A stretch of 64,000 bases of DNA from Gracilimonas sp965227215 (GTDB lineage Bacteria; Bacteroidota; Rhodothermia; Balneolales; Balneolaceae), in the NCBI GenBank assembly GCA_965227215.1, contig OZ245729.1:2232001-2296000 (forward strand), read 5' to 3'. Position numbers and translations under genes: made by a program. Shown here in pieces: positions 43,766 to 52,346 of the stretch; position 1 is the first letter of the stretch; each line of letters opens with the position of its first letter. Under the pieces are notes generated by a model. That model saw only the letters and a list, made by a program, of their open reading frames with translations. It made no database searches and was not told the origin of the DNA.

Positions 43766-44949
43766 GAGCTTAACATGGGGATTAATAGTGTATGTGTGGT
43801 CCCGTTTGAAACGTGTATGCTACCGGTAGCTTTCAACTGTTTTAGCATGTCGCCTACCAGTTGCATGCCCAGCGAATTTGTTCTTGCAGCTTGCTGATAG
43901 TCTTGCTTATCAAATCCACAGCCGTTGTCGGATATCAGTAACTCGAGTGAACGATCTTTAAGAAGTGCTGAAATTTTGATCAAGCCTGAGCTCTGCTCCT
44001 TAAAAGCATACTTGCAAGAGTTACTGATGATTTCATTGATGATTAAGCCAAGTGGAATGGCTGTCTTCAGATCAATAGTTACAGGAGCAATATCATAAGC
44101 AAGGTCTATTTTCTTTAAAGTGATTTGGTATAGCTGCTTAATATGATTTACAAGGCGCGGAATATAATCCGCAATATTTATGTCCTTAAGGTTATCATTT
44201 TGATATAAGATTTCATGAACGGTGCTCATGCTTTTAACACGCCCCTTGCACGATTTAATAGCATTCAGAGCAACCGTGTCATTAATGTGTTCAGCCTGCA
44301 GATTTAGAAGACTGGTAATAATTTGCAGGTTATTCTTTACCCGATGATGTATTTCTTTTAACAGAAGTTCTTTTTCCTGAAGACTTAGCTCAATCAGCTG
44401 TTTCTGTTGATTTATCTGCTCTTTTGCTTCAATAAATTTTAGTGAACGCTGATAATCAATGAAGTTATGGGAGACGGTTCCCACCACAAGATAGCCTATA
44501 CTTAGGAGTTGGACGCTCATTGATGTAGCATTTTCATAAATAAAGCCGGTTGCGAAACCAACAAGCAGGGCTCCGGCTATAAAGGTGGTAAGGTAAGCTA
44601 TGAATAGTTTTGGCCCCTTTACGCCCATCGATGTGGCAGCAACAACAACGAAGTAGCTGGTCATAGGCAAAAGTGCGAAATGCATGTGTGCAGAGAAAAT
44701 TCCTACCAGTAAACCATCGAAGGTTAGGTAACGAATTTCCAAGCGGCTGTCACAGTCTCTGCGCTGGTAATCATAGAATGCAATATGTGGATAAACCAAA
44801 AATACACCGATGATAGCGTACGTCAGCCAGCTGATGGAATCAATTTGATAGCGATAAACATATAGCGTGAAAGCTCCGAAAAGATACCCGATAGTTCGTA
44901 TGGGATAGATATGTTTCCCAATGCCCCTTGCTCTAGTAAAATAAGACAT
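43762..44949 (-). CDS. MASE2-like membrane histidine kinase (HisKA_2 type)
   Basis: Sensor kinase of 395 aa. Residues about 15-165 carry five or six membrane helices and resemble the MASE2 sensor domain (PIRTIGYLFGAFTLYVYRY, LVYPHIAFYDYQRR, LTFDGLLVGIFSAHMHF), normally found on diguanylate cyclases. A short coiled-coil linker (about 172-195) follows. The HisKA_2 motif LLKEIHHRVKNNLQII (about 196-211) has the likely phosphorylated H201, and an HATPase domain (N box near 290, DNGCGFD near 345) completes the protein. It is first in the cluster with the response regulator. The signal is unknown. Confidence 0.85.
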   Translation of the reverse strand: MSYFTRARGIGKHIYPIRTIGYLFGAFTLYVYRYQIDSISWLTYAIIGVFLVYPHIAFYDYQRRDCDSRLEIRYLTFDGLLVGIFSAHMHFALLPMTSYFVVVAATSMGVKGPKLFIAYLTTFIAGALLVGFATGFIYENATSMSVQLLSIGYLVVGTVSHNFIDYQRSLKFIEAKEQINQQKQLIELSLQEKELLLKEIHHRVKNNLQIITSLLNLQAEHINDTVALNAIKSCKGRVKSMSTVHEILYQNDNLKDINIADYIPRLVNHIKQLYQITLKKIDLAYDIAPVTIDLKTAIPLGLIINEIISNSCKYAFKEQSSGLIKISALLKDRSLELLISDNGCGFDKQDYQQAARTNSLGMQLVGDMLKQLKATGSIHVSNGTTHTLLIPMLSS

Positions 44950-45033
44950 CCTAAGAAGGTGTTAGTTTCTTACTTACTGTAAAGCTAATACTTTAGCTGA
45001 GAAATGCTATTACCAATTTTTTACTCAGAATTC

Positions 45034-45957
45034 TCAATTCCCGGAAGGAGTGGTTCCCGGTTTGCCTTCGGTGGGGTTGTCGTAATAGCGTATGGTTGGA
45101 TAAGCAAAGTCGATATCATCGTGTTCATCAAAACGGTCCAGAATGGATTCCCAGATTGCCTGAGCCACACCTCGTCTTCTTCTGGGGTCCGATAAATATC
45201 TAATAGACAGGTTGATACCACTCGCTTTCACACTGGTGTAAACAATCGGGGTCAGGTAGCGATACTGAATGAGGTAGGATTTTTCCGCCTTTTTGACTTC
45301 CTCCCGGGCTTGTTCCACAAACTCCTGCATGTTTTCGTCAACTACTTCCTCCAGAATCTTTTTGGCCTTTTTCCAGTCGCTTTCAAAGGTGACGAGCACG
45401 CCCATTTCATTCCAGATAAACTCAAAATCACTGGTATAGTTGGCGATGTCATCGGTGAATATTTTGTGATTGGGGATGTGAATTACCCGACCGGTGCTTT
45501 GGTCGGCATCTACCCAGTTTCCAATTTCCAGAATGGTGAATTTAAACACCCGGATGTCAATCACGTCCCCTTTTGAATTCCCCACCTGTATGCGATCACC
45601 GATATCAAAAGGCTTTCGCCAGATTAAAAACAGCCAGGAGGCGATGTCGGTTACCGGATCTTTCAACGCAATGGCGATACCGGCTGAAAGCAGTCCCAGG
45701 AAAGTTCCCAGCGAGCCCAACGCCAGAACCCAGATTTGGCCGACAATAAGTACACCAATAAAAAAGGCAATGTAGGTAATGTTCTTACGCCATTTATAGA
45801 CAGCTTTCTTGTCTTCTACATTTCGTTGAAGAACACGAACAGCAATAATGCGGATGACCCACAGGATGAGGATAATGGCGATGGTCTCTACGATCTGTAC
45901 CGCTATAATGGGTGAGCTTGCAATGAAATCGGCGATTTGATCTGTGAAGTCTTGCAT
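45034..45957 (-). CDS. MscS-family mechanosensitive ion channel
   Basis: A 307-aa inner-membrane channel with three or four helices (about residues 18-40, 60-80, 85-105). The pore helix region LGTFLGLLSAGIAIALKDPV is followed by the MscS beta domain (FDIGDRIQVGNSKGDVIDI) and the alpha/beta C-terminal domain. It opens under membrane tension to relieve hypo-osmotic stress. The last 14 residues (NPTEGKPGTTPSGN) are repeated almost exactly by the small frame at 38558-38662. It is transcribed alone, divergent from secG. Confidence 0.9.
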   Translation of the reverse strand: MQDFTDQIADFIASSPIIAVQIVETIAIILILWVIRIIAVRVLQRNVEDKKAVYKWRKNITYIAFFIGVLIVGQIWVLALGSLGTFLGLLSAGIAIALKDPVTDIASWLFLIWRKPFDIGDRIQVGNSKGDVIDIRVFKFTILEIGNWVDADQSTGRVIHIPNHKIFTDDIANYTSDFEFIWNEMGVLVTFESDWKKAKKILEEVVDENMQEFVEQAREEVKKAEKSYLIQYRYLTPIVYTSVKASGINLSIRYLSDPRRRRGVAQAIWESILDRFDEHDDIDFAYPTIRYYDNPTEGKPGTTPSGN

Positions 45958-45991
45958 CCGAGTTATTTAATTAATTTTGATGTCCCAATGC

Positions 45992-46022
45992 TTGGGATAG
46001 TATGTAAAAATGGATATCTTTG
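45992..46022 (+). promoter_or_regulatory. Predicted Bacteroidota-type promoter of secG
   Basis: TTG at 45992-45994 and TATCTTTG at 46015-46022, 20 nt apart, match the Bacteroidota -33 TTG / -7 TAnnTTTG consensus. Transcription would start near 46029, about 25 nt before the secG ATG. Confidence 0.55.
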
Positions 46023-46054
46023 CACCCTTCTCAAAAAGATAAGAATCTAATTAC

Positions 46055-46432
46055 ATGCTTTATAATATTATTGTAGGAGTTATTGCTGTTATTTGCTTCC
46101 TGTTAATCGTGGTTGTTTTGTTACAACCGGGACAGGGGCAAGGAATTTCCGGAATGGGTGGCGGAGGCGGCCTCGGTGGAGGCGGCGGCCTCGGAGCCCG
46201 AAGAACAGCTGACTTATTGTCGAAATCAACCTCTGTACTTGCAGCCCTTTTTCTGGCACTTTGTGTGCTTGCTAACTTCGCGATTGATCGCGGTGAAGTA
46301 GAACGGAGTATTTTACAGGAAGGCGGAGGCGTTAATGCCCCTATTGAGTCTCCTTCTCAATCAGCTCCGGCTATTCCTCAGCAACAGCAGGATAACAGCC
46401 AGGACAACACTGAAGACAACGGCGACAACTAA
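46055..46432 (+). CDS. secG: Preprotein translocase subunit SecG
   Basis: Inner-membrane accessory subunit of the SecYEG channel. The 125-aa protein has two hydrophobic helices (about residues 3-25 and 58-76), with the conserved VLLQPGQGQG motif after the first, a Gly-rich cytoplasmic loop (GMGGGGGLGGGGGLG) and RRTADLLSKST before the second. The C-terminal tail is extended, acidic and Gln-rich (IPQQQQDNSQDN), as in many Bacteroidota relatives. It is monocistronic, between a candidate promoter and a strong terminator. Confidence 0.95.
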   Translation: MLYNIIVGVIAVICFLLIVVVLLQPGQGQGISGMGGGGGLGGGGGLGARRTADLLSKSTSVLAALFLALCVLANFAIDRGEVERSILQEGGGVNAPIESPSQSAPAIPQQQQDNSQDNTEDNGDN

Positions 46433-46457
46433 CAGCCAAGGTCTTCACGAAATTTCA

Positions 46458-46492
46458 AGCCTCGCTCTTTATTGAGCGAGGCTATTTTATTA
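46458..46492 (+). terminator. Terminator of secG
   Basis: AGCCTCGCTC (46458-46467) and GAGCGAGGCT (46474-46483) form a perfect 10-bp stem with a 6-nt loop, followed by ATTTTATT. The rest of the gap to 46630 shows nothing clear. Confidence 0.88.
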
Positions 46493-46630
46493 TGCACCCT
46501 TGAGTGTTGACGGTCTTTTCTAATCCTCAAAAAAATTTCTGTATTGTATGGCAGATGTGATCCTTTTTCCTATTTTATTTCGCATTCTAACATGAAGGCA
46601 TCTCTTAATTAAAAACCAACGGAGACTATA

Positions 46631-47599
46631 ATGAAAAGGGTTTTAGGAATAATGGGCGTGATTTCAACTTTAATAATTACGGGCTGTATGATGCCCGGAG
46701 CAGAAATGTTGAACAAAGTACCCATCAATTCAGTAACGGTGGAAGTGCTGGATCAGGAAGGGAATCCGGTTAAGGGAGCTCAGGTAGAAGCTTCAAATGG
46801 CCGGCAGACGACAACCGGCGCTGACGGGACCGCAAAAATCAGGTTTGGTTCGCTGGGCATTCACAACATTGCCGTATATGCTGATAACTACATGCCGAAT
46901 AATATGATCGTGACCATGCCTGCTGACAGAGGAAAAACGGTTACGGCCCGGCTAACAGGAGAGGTGCAGATGGCGTCCCTGAATTTCGGAATCAACATGA
47001 ACGTGAACATGTATCCGATGATGTTCAATTATCTGTTTACCGGATATGGGTACGAGCTGGAAGTGGAAGATTACCCGGAGGGTGGCTGGACTCAATGGCA
47101 GGTATCGGATGGGGAAGGTGAGATTGGCACCATCATGAAGAAAGGATTTCTGAAAGAGCTGGATAATGGCCAGCAGTGGTGGCAAATTGTGATGTTTGAG
47201 AAGGATGAAGATGAGCCTGTGTACATTGCGGAAGTGTTGTTTTCGGAAGGAAGGCAGCAGATTGTGAGGCTGCGGGAAAAGATGGGCGATTCTGAACCAC
47301 AGGAGAAGCCGGTATCGGAAGGCTGGTACTCACAACCTCAAAAGCTGACTCAGGAATCTATTGAGGGGGCAGTTGCTGCAAATGGAGTTTCGGTTCAGGT
47401 GCCAAAAGGAACCTTCACTGCCGATCTGATTGACTTTGGAGTAGCCCCCGAAATTTTTCTGAAGCTATGGAGAGTGACTTCAGAAGCCGTACCCGGCGGA
47501 GTTGTTAAGTCTTCAACGATGGAAGGAGAGGAAGTGATTTCCTCACTGGAGCTTATTGATTTTGGGACGGATGCCGAAACGATGCTGAATAGCTTTTAA
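46631..47599 (+). CDS. Lipoprotein with Ig-like carboxypeptidase regulatory domain
   Basis: A 322-aa lipoprotein with lipobox IITGC (Cys19). A carboxypeptidase-regulatory-like beta-sandwich spans about residues 33-108 (SVTVEVLDQEGNPVKGAQVE, then TTGADGTAKIRF). The C-terminal 200 residues are beta-rich with many Trp and Met residues and show two similar segments, ISSLELIDFGTDAETML and VPKGTFTADLIDFGVAPE. I recognise no named family for this part. The start has a GGAG ribosome site (46621-46624) 6 nt upstream. It appears to be a single-gene unit. Confidence 0.75.
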   Translation: MKRVLGIMGVISTLIITGCMMPGAEMLNKVPINSVTVEVLDQEGNPVKGAQVEASNGRQTTTGADGTAKIRFGSLGIHNIAVYADNYMPNNMIVTMPADRGKTVTARLTGEVQMASLNFGINMNVNMYPMMFNYLFTGYGYELEVEDYPEGGWTQWQVSDGEGEIGTIMKKGFLKELDNGQQWWQIVMFEKDEDEPVYIAEVLFSEGRQQIVRLREKMGDSEPQEKPVSEGWYSQPQKLTQESIEGAVAANGVSVQVPKGTFTADLIDFGVAPEIFLKLWRVTSEAVPGGVVKSSTMEGEEVISSLELIDFGTDAETMLNSF

Positions 47600-47771
47600 T
47601 GAGATTTTGATTGAGAGATTAGTGGGTGAATTTCAGGTTATATTAAATCCGTAGTTATTGGCGGAGGAAAAGCCGATGTTTCCGGTTGATGTGAGATTTA
47701 ACCCGGATCTAGCGGAAAGCCGGGTTTCTTGCTGAGTAGTAATTATAAGTATAATCTTATACCCCGACGAT

Positions 47772-48155
47772 ATGTTAAGTATTAAGAACACATTCAGCAG
47801 CTTTTCAGTCAACGACCTTGAGGTAGCTTATAAATTCTATAGCGAAACACTTGGCTTAAAAGTGACCAAAGAGGAAATGGGGATACTAACGGTTGACCTC
47901 CCTGCCGGAGCCCGGGCAATCATATATCCTAAAGGATCCGAACATGAACCGGCCGTATTCACAGTCCTGAACTTTGTTGTAAGTGATATAGAAAAAGCGG
48001 TTGATGCTCTGATTAGCAAAGGCATTACCTTTGAACAGTATGAGGAGGACATCAAAACAGATGAGAAAGGGATTAGTCGCGGAAACGGGCCGTTGATTGC
48101 ATGGTTCAAAGATCCGGCAGGCAATATTCTATCGATTATAGAAGAATACGAATGA
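47772..48155 (+). CDS. VOC-family (glyoxalase-like) protein
   Basis: A 127-aa single-domain vicinal oxygen chelate protein. The two beta-alpha-beta-beta-beta modules are visible: FSVNDLEVAYKFYSETLGLK (about residues 13-32) and LNFVVSDIEKAVDALISKG (about 66-84). The end, PLIAWFKDPAGNILSIIEE, carries the usual metal-ligand Glu region. Substrate is unknown; relatives include resistance proteins and glyoxalases. An SRPBCC gene follows after 89 nt, a common companion. Confidence 0.88.
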   Translation: MLSIKNTFSSFSVNDLEVAYKFYSETLGLKVTKEEMGILTVDLPAGARAIIYPKGSEHEPAVFTVLNFVVSDIEKAVDALISKGITFEQYEEDIKTDEKGISRGNGPLIAWFKDPAGNILSIIEEYE

Positions 48156-48244
48156 GTGATACAAAAGTGAACAAAACAACAATAGTTGAAAGGTTCACTT
48201 TCATTATTCATGGTTAAGGAAGCAACAATCAAACCTATCATTAA

Positions 48245-48652
48245 ATGAAAATTTCTATTCAAACTACCGTTGAAGCGGACGCTCAAAAAGTCTGGGATTA
48301 CTATACGCTTCCTGAACACATTACCAAATGGAACTTCGCCTCCGATGACTGGCATTGCCCAAGCGCAGAAAATGATTTACGTCCCGGTGGAAAATATAAA
48401 GCCCGAATGGAGGCCAAAGATGGTAGTCTTGGTTTTGATTTTGAAGCCACCTACGATGAAGTAATCAACCAAAAGAAAATCGTATATACCCTCGATGACG
48501 GAAGGAAAGTGGTTACTGATTTTGAGAGTCAGGACGGGAAAACCAAAGTTACCACTGTTTTTGATGCCGAATCCGAGAACTCAGTTGACATGCAAAGAGA
48601 AGGTTGGCAGGCTATTCTGAATAACTTCAAGAAATACACGGAAGCCGGTTAG
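48245..48652 (+). CDS. SRPBCC / AHSA1-domain protein
   Basis: A 135-aa START-like protein of the activator-of-Hsp90 ATPase (AHSA1) type. It opens with the typical IQTTVEADAQKVWDYYTLPE and continues HITKWNFASDDWHCPSAEND and RPGGKYKARMEAKDG, ending in GWQAILNNFKKYTE. The fold forms a deep ligand-binding cavity; ligand and role are unknown. It is on the same strand as the VOC gene and may share its transcript. Confidence 0.9.
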   Translation: MKISIQTTVEADAQKVWDYYTLPEHITKWNFASDDWHCPSAENDLRPGGKYKARMEAKDGSLGFDFEATYDEVINQKKIVYTLDDGRKVVTDFESQDGKTKVTTVFDAESENSVDMQREGWQAILNNFKKYTEAG

Positions 48653-48790
48653 CCTAAGAAGTGACGTAATTAAAGTAGGAGATTTTACACCTTTTTTCGG
48701 ATTTAGCTCGTCTTTTGGGTATCTAGTTCATGTGCGGAGCGTAGTGAAGTAGAATTTTGTCTTCATCCGTCATTAAAAAAAGGTGTGCTC

Positions 48791-51178
48791 ATGTTTAAAA
48801 ATTATATTCTGACCTCGTGGAGAAATCTGGTCAAACATAAAGGATATACCGGGGTAAATTTACTTGGTTTGGTTTTGGGGATTTCGGCTTTCATCATTCT
48901 TGGGCTCTATGTGTGGGAAGATCTAAGCTTCAATAAATTTAATTCTAACTATGAGCGTATCGGCCGGGTGGTTACAATTGACAAAGCACGCGGTGTTTCT
49001 TCACAACGTGTAGGCGTCTCTTATCCTGCTTTGGGTCCGGCAATGGAAGAAAATTTACCGGAGATTGTTGAGACGGTCAGGATCAGCAGTCAGGGCCAAA
49101 GCTCTGTAAGGTATAATAACGAGAATTACCTGGTCGAGACTTCTTATCTAACCGAAAACTCATTTTTCAAAATTTTTGATTTTGAGCTGATTCGGGGTTC
49201 ATACGAAGATGTACTTACCCGTCCCGGAACCGTGGTAGTTACACAAAGCTTTGCAGATCGGGTATTCGGCAGTGAAGATATAGTTGGTGAGACTATTGAA
49301 AACCAACAGGGTAATCTGCTTGAAGTTGTTGGGGTGATGGAAGACGTACCGCCAAGTTCACACTTTCAGTTCGAAGTTCTGCAGGCGATGGTAGCCGGTG
49401 AGGGGCAACAGGGATTCTCACAGTTTCTGCAATCATGGAATACCATTGCGGTTCAAACCTACGTGCTTTTTGACCGTCCAAGAGATACCGAACAGTTTGC
49501 AGATCGGCTCATGCAAATTGTTACTGATAACGGTGGGTATGAAATGTTTTTTCCCACCATCATCCCGCTTTCAGATGTTCACCTGAATTCATCGGAAATT
49601 CTTTTTGATGTAAATAACCGAAAAAGCGATATCAGTAATGTGTATATCATGATGGCTATTGCTTTGATGGTGCTGGTTCTTGCCTGTTTTAATTATGTGA
49701 ACTTGGTGACAGCCCGGTCAGCTTCCCGGGCTAAAGAAATTGGGTTAAGAAAGGTGGTTGGAGGAGTCCGAAGTCAGCTTATTGCACAACACTTGATTGA
49801 ATCCATCTTCCTGGTACTCCTGGCTTTTATAATGTCAGTTGTATTGGTTTATGTTGCGCTTCCCGTTTTAAATGATATGTATTCGAGATATGCGGATATC
49901 AGCTGGCTGCTGACTCCGGAGTTTATTGGTGCTGCTGTAGTAGGGATTTTGCTCATTGGGGTGCTATCCGGATTGTACCCGGCTGTGGTACTTTCATCAT
50001 TCAAGCCTACTACGGTTTTAAAGGGTACATTTTCAAGCAGCTCCAAAGGGTCCTTTTTACGTCATTCCCTGGTAGTTCTGCAGTTTATGATTTCTATTGC
50101 TTTGCTGGCCGGAACCATTGTTGTATTTCAGCAGATGAATTTCATTTTTAATGCTGATTTAGGATATGATCGCGATCAGGTTGTTACGTTAAGTGCAGGT
50201 CAGTTTCAAAATCCGGATAATGCTGTCACTTTTTATGATGAACTGGCCAAAATCCCCGGTGTTAAATCAGTTGGGGCTTCTGTACAGCAAATCGGATCTC
50301 AATATGGGCGATCAGGGGTTACACCGGAAGGTATTTCGTCAGAGGAAAACATTATCTCAAGTGTGACAAACATTAATGATAAGTATATCCCAACGATGGG
50401 AATCGAAATTGCAGAAGGCCGCAACTTTTCAGTTCAATATGCTGATTCGGGGAATTCAGTACTGGTGAATCAGGCTTTTCTTAGGATGCTGGGTTGGGAA
50501 ACAGGAACAGACAAAACGCTGACGTTTGGAGCCAACAGTGATAATCCAACCACATTAAATATAGTGGGTGTGGTAGAAGATTTTCACTTTGCTACAGTTC
50601 GTCATGAGGTAGAGCCACTCATTATGTTTTACGGGGAAGCTTTACCGACGGTGTCATTGAAAGTGGATGCCCAAAATATGAGCAGAACCCTGACTGAAGT
50701 TGAAGAAGTTTGGAGTTCATTCTTGCCAAACCGTTCTTTCGAGTATAGTTTCCTGGACGATTCTTTTGCACAGCAATACAGTACAGAGCAAACCCTTTCA
50801 CAGATGATACGTCACTTTTCAATTCTGGCTGTTTCTATCGCTGCTATCGGGTTGTTTATCCTTTCCGTGTTTACCGTTCAGCAGCGAAGAAAAGAGATCG
50901 GAATCCGTAAGGTGCTAGGTTCCACTACAACCGGAATCGGAATGTTGCTGAGTAAAGATTTTCTGAAATGGATTCTGCTTTCAAATATCATCAGCTTGCC
51001 GGTTGCATGGTATTTGCTAAAAGAATGGCTTGCCAACTTCCGCTATCGCATTGATCTGGATGTTTTCCCTTTCTTGGCAGCAATGGTTATTTCTATGCTG
51101 ATTGCCGGGATTACAGTTAGTATTCAGTCCTACAAAGCAGCCACGGAAAACCCGGTTAAAAGTTTGCGCAGTGAATAA
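48791..51178 (+). CDS. MacB/FtsX-type ABC transporter permease
   Basis: A 795-aa inner-membrane protein starting at the ATG at 48791 (MFKNYILTSWRN); the frame also opens with GTG at 48785. It follows the Bacteroidota double-FtsX layout: an N-terminal helix (about 22-42), a MacB-type periplasmic domain, an FtsX domain with three helices (about 285-405), a second MacB-like periplasmic domain (about 440-660) and a final FtsX domain (about 675-790), ending ENPVKSLRSE. No ATPase or adaptor is adjacent. It would power transenvelope movement of a lipoprotein, peptide or lipid with an ATPase encoded elsewhere. Confidence 0.88.
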   Translation: MFKNYILTSWRNLVKHKGYTGVNLLGLVLGISAFIILGLYVWEDLSFNKFNSNYERIGRVVTIDKARGVSSQRVGVSYPALGPAMEENLPEIVETVRISSQGQSSVRYNNENYLVETSYLTENSFFKIFDFELIRGSYEDVLTRPGTVVVTQSFADRVFGSEDIVGETIENQQGNLLEVVGVMEDVPPSSHFQFEVLQAMVAGEGQQGFSQFLQSWNTIAVQTYVLFDRPRDTEQFADRLMQIVTDNGGYEMFFPTIIPLSDVHLNSSEILFDVNNRKSDISNVYIMMAIALMVLVLACFNYVNLVTARSASRAKEIGLRKVVGGVRSQLIAQHLIESIFLVLLAFIMSVVLVYVALPVLNDMYSRYADISWLLTPEFIGAAVVGILLIGVLSGLYPAVVLSSFKPTTVLKGTFSSSSKGSFLRHSLVVLQFMISIALLAGTIVVFQQMNFIFNADLGYDRDQVVTLSAGQFQNPDNAVTFYDELAKIPGVKSVGASVQQIGSQYGRSGVTPEGISSEENIISSVTNINDKYIPTMGIEIAEGRNFSVQYADSGNSVLVNQAFLRMLGWETGTDKTLTFGANSDNPTTLNIVGVVEDFHFATVRHEVEPLIMFYGEALPTVSLKVDAQNMSRTLTEVEEVWSSFLPNRSFEYSFLDDSFAQQYSTEQTLSQMIRHFSILAVSIAAIGLFILSVFTVQQRRKEIGIRKVLGSTTTGIGMLLSKDFLKWILLSNIISLPVAWYLLKEWLANFRYRIDLDVFPFLAAMVISMLIAGITVSIQSYKAATENPVKSLRSE

Positions 51179-51329
51179 GGTCAGCCCTTAAATCTGCCGG
51201 TTAATAATCGGGGTGATTTTTTCCAGCGATCGTTTGAGTAGGCAAGGATGTTAACCTTATAGCCGGTGGTAAAGGGAGTGCCAAGAACTGTTTGTAGTAG
51301 GAAGTGGGTTCCGGCATGCAGGTCGTGTG

Positions 51330-51494
51330 CTATACTCTGGGGCGTTTTCCAAAAACCAGGGAAACGAGAAACAGCACAATAAATATATAAAAGCAAATTT
51401 CAGCAATACCGGCTGCAGCTCCCGCAATGCCTCCAAAACCTAAAATAGCAGCGATTATTGCAATAACTAAAAATGTGATTGTCCAGCGTAACAT
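51330..51494 (-). CDS. DUF1328 / YtjA-type small membrane protein
   Basis: A 54-aa protein starting at the ATG at 51492-51494 and ending at TAG 51330-51332. It is almost entirely hydrophobic: MLRWTITFLVIAIIAAILGF, a Gly/Ala-rich GGIAGAAAGIAEI turn and a second helix ending in the basic KRPRV. Length, the MLRW start and the GxxGAAAGIA turn match DUF1328, small inner-membrane proteins often upregulated by stress. It is too short for routine ORF calling and stands alone between the permease and the AlkC-like gene. Confidence 0.88.
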   Translation of the reverse strand: MLRWTITFLVIAIIAAILGFGGIAGAAAGIAEICFYIFIVLFLVSLVFGKRPRV

Positions 51495-51590
51495 GTACTC
51501 TCTTTATTGGTTTTATGTTATATATTCCTATCAGGAATGAACTTTATTGTTCCTTAAAGTTATTTTTCAGCAGGGGAATGGAGTTATGAA

Positions 51591-52346
51591 ATGAGTTCCT
51601 ATAAAAAACCAACAGATTATTTTGACGAAGAACTGGCGAAGATGCTGGCTGATAAAATCAGTCAGGTTTGCATAGATTTTGATAGTTCTAATTTCGTAGA
51701 AGCTGTCAGATTATCTTGTAAGAATAAAGCGTTAAAGCAGCGGGTAGAATTAATAGCCGATCACTTGTTCACATATCTTCCGAACGATTATTCAACGGCT
51801 GTAGGGATTTTAACACAAATATTAGGTCCCGAAAATCCTGAGGAAACCGGGATGTTTACCAACTTCTACTGGTTGATGCCGGTTGCTAAATTTGTAGAGA
51901 AGTTTGGACTGGATCATTATCAAAAGTCCATAGGAGCTATTGAGGAAGTCACTAAACGAAATACGGGAGAATATGCCATTCGGCCTTTTATAGAGAAATA
52001 TCCCCGGGAAACATTGATAGTGATGAAGAAATGGGCAAAGTCAGGCAATTTTCATCTTCGGAGGCTAGCTTCAGAAGGGCTAAGGCCCAAGCTTCCCTGG
52101 GCCTCTAAACTGGATTTATTTATTGAAAACCCATCGCCGGTATTTGATATCCTTACCCTTTTGAGGGAAGATGAAGTTCATTTTGTTAAGAAGTCGGTTG
52201 CAAACCATATCACGGATTACTTTAAGGTAAATCCGCTCGCTGCACAAAAACTTATTGGCAGCTGGCAGCCAACAGAGAACGAGCATACGAAGTGGATCAT
52301 GAACTATGCTACAAGGAAAGTAGATCCCAATCTGCTTAAAAGTTAA
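51591..52346 (+). CDS. AlkC/AlkD-type HEAT-repeat DNA alkylation repair protein
   Basis: A 251-aa all-helical cytoplasmic protein of the DNA alkylation repair superfamily (COG4335-like). It has HEAT-like repeats throughout and the signature ASEGLRPKLPWASKL near residues 159-173, then FVKKSVANHITDYFK near 199-213. Members excise positively charged alkylated bases such as 3-methyladenine without base flipping. The start ATG at 51591 follows a weak GGGGAATGGAG ribosome site. It converges with, and overlaps by 11 nt, the next gene. Confidence 0.85.
   Translation: MSSYKKPTDYFDEELAKMLADKISQVCIDFDSSNFVEAVRLSCKNKALKQRVELIADHLFTYLPNDYSTAVGILTQILGPENPEETGMFTNFYWLMPVAKFVEKFGLDHYQKSIGAIEEVTKRNTGEYAIRPFIEKYPRETLIVMKKWAKSGNFHLRRLASEGLRPKLPWASKLDLFIENPSPVFDILTLLREDEVHFVKKSVANHITDYFKVNPLAAQKLIGSWQPTENEHTKWIMNYATRKVDPNLLKS

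Noticed and set aside
51181..51396. 71-aa frame on the minus strand downstream of the permease
   Set aside because: It is out of frame with the DUF1328 gene that occupies part of the same region and has no motif of its own.
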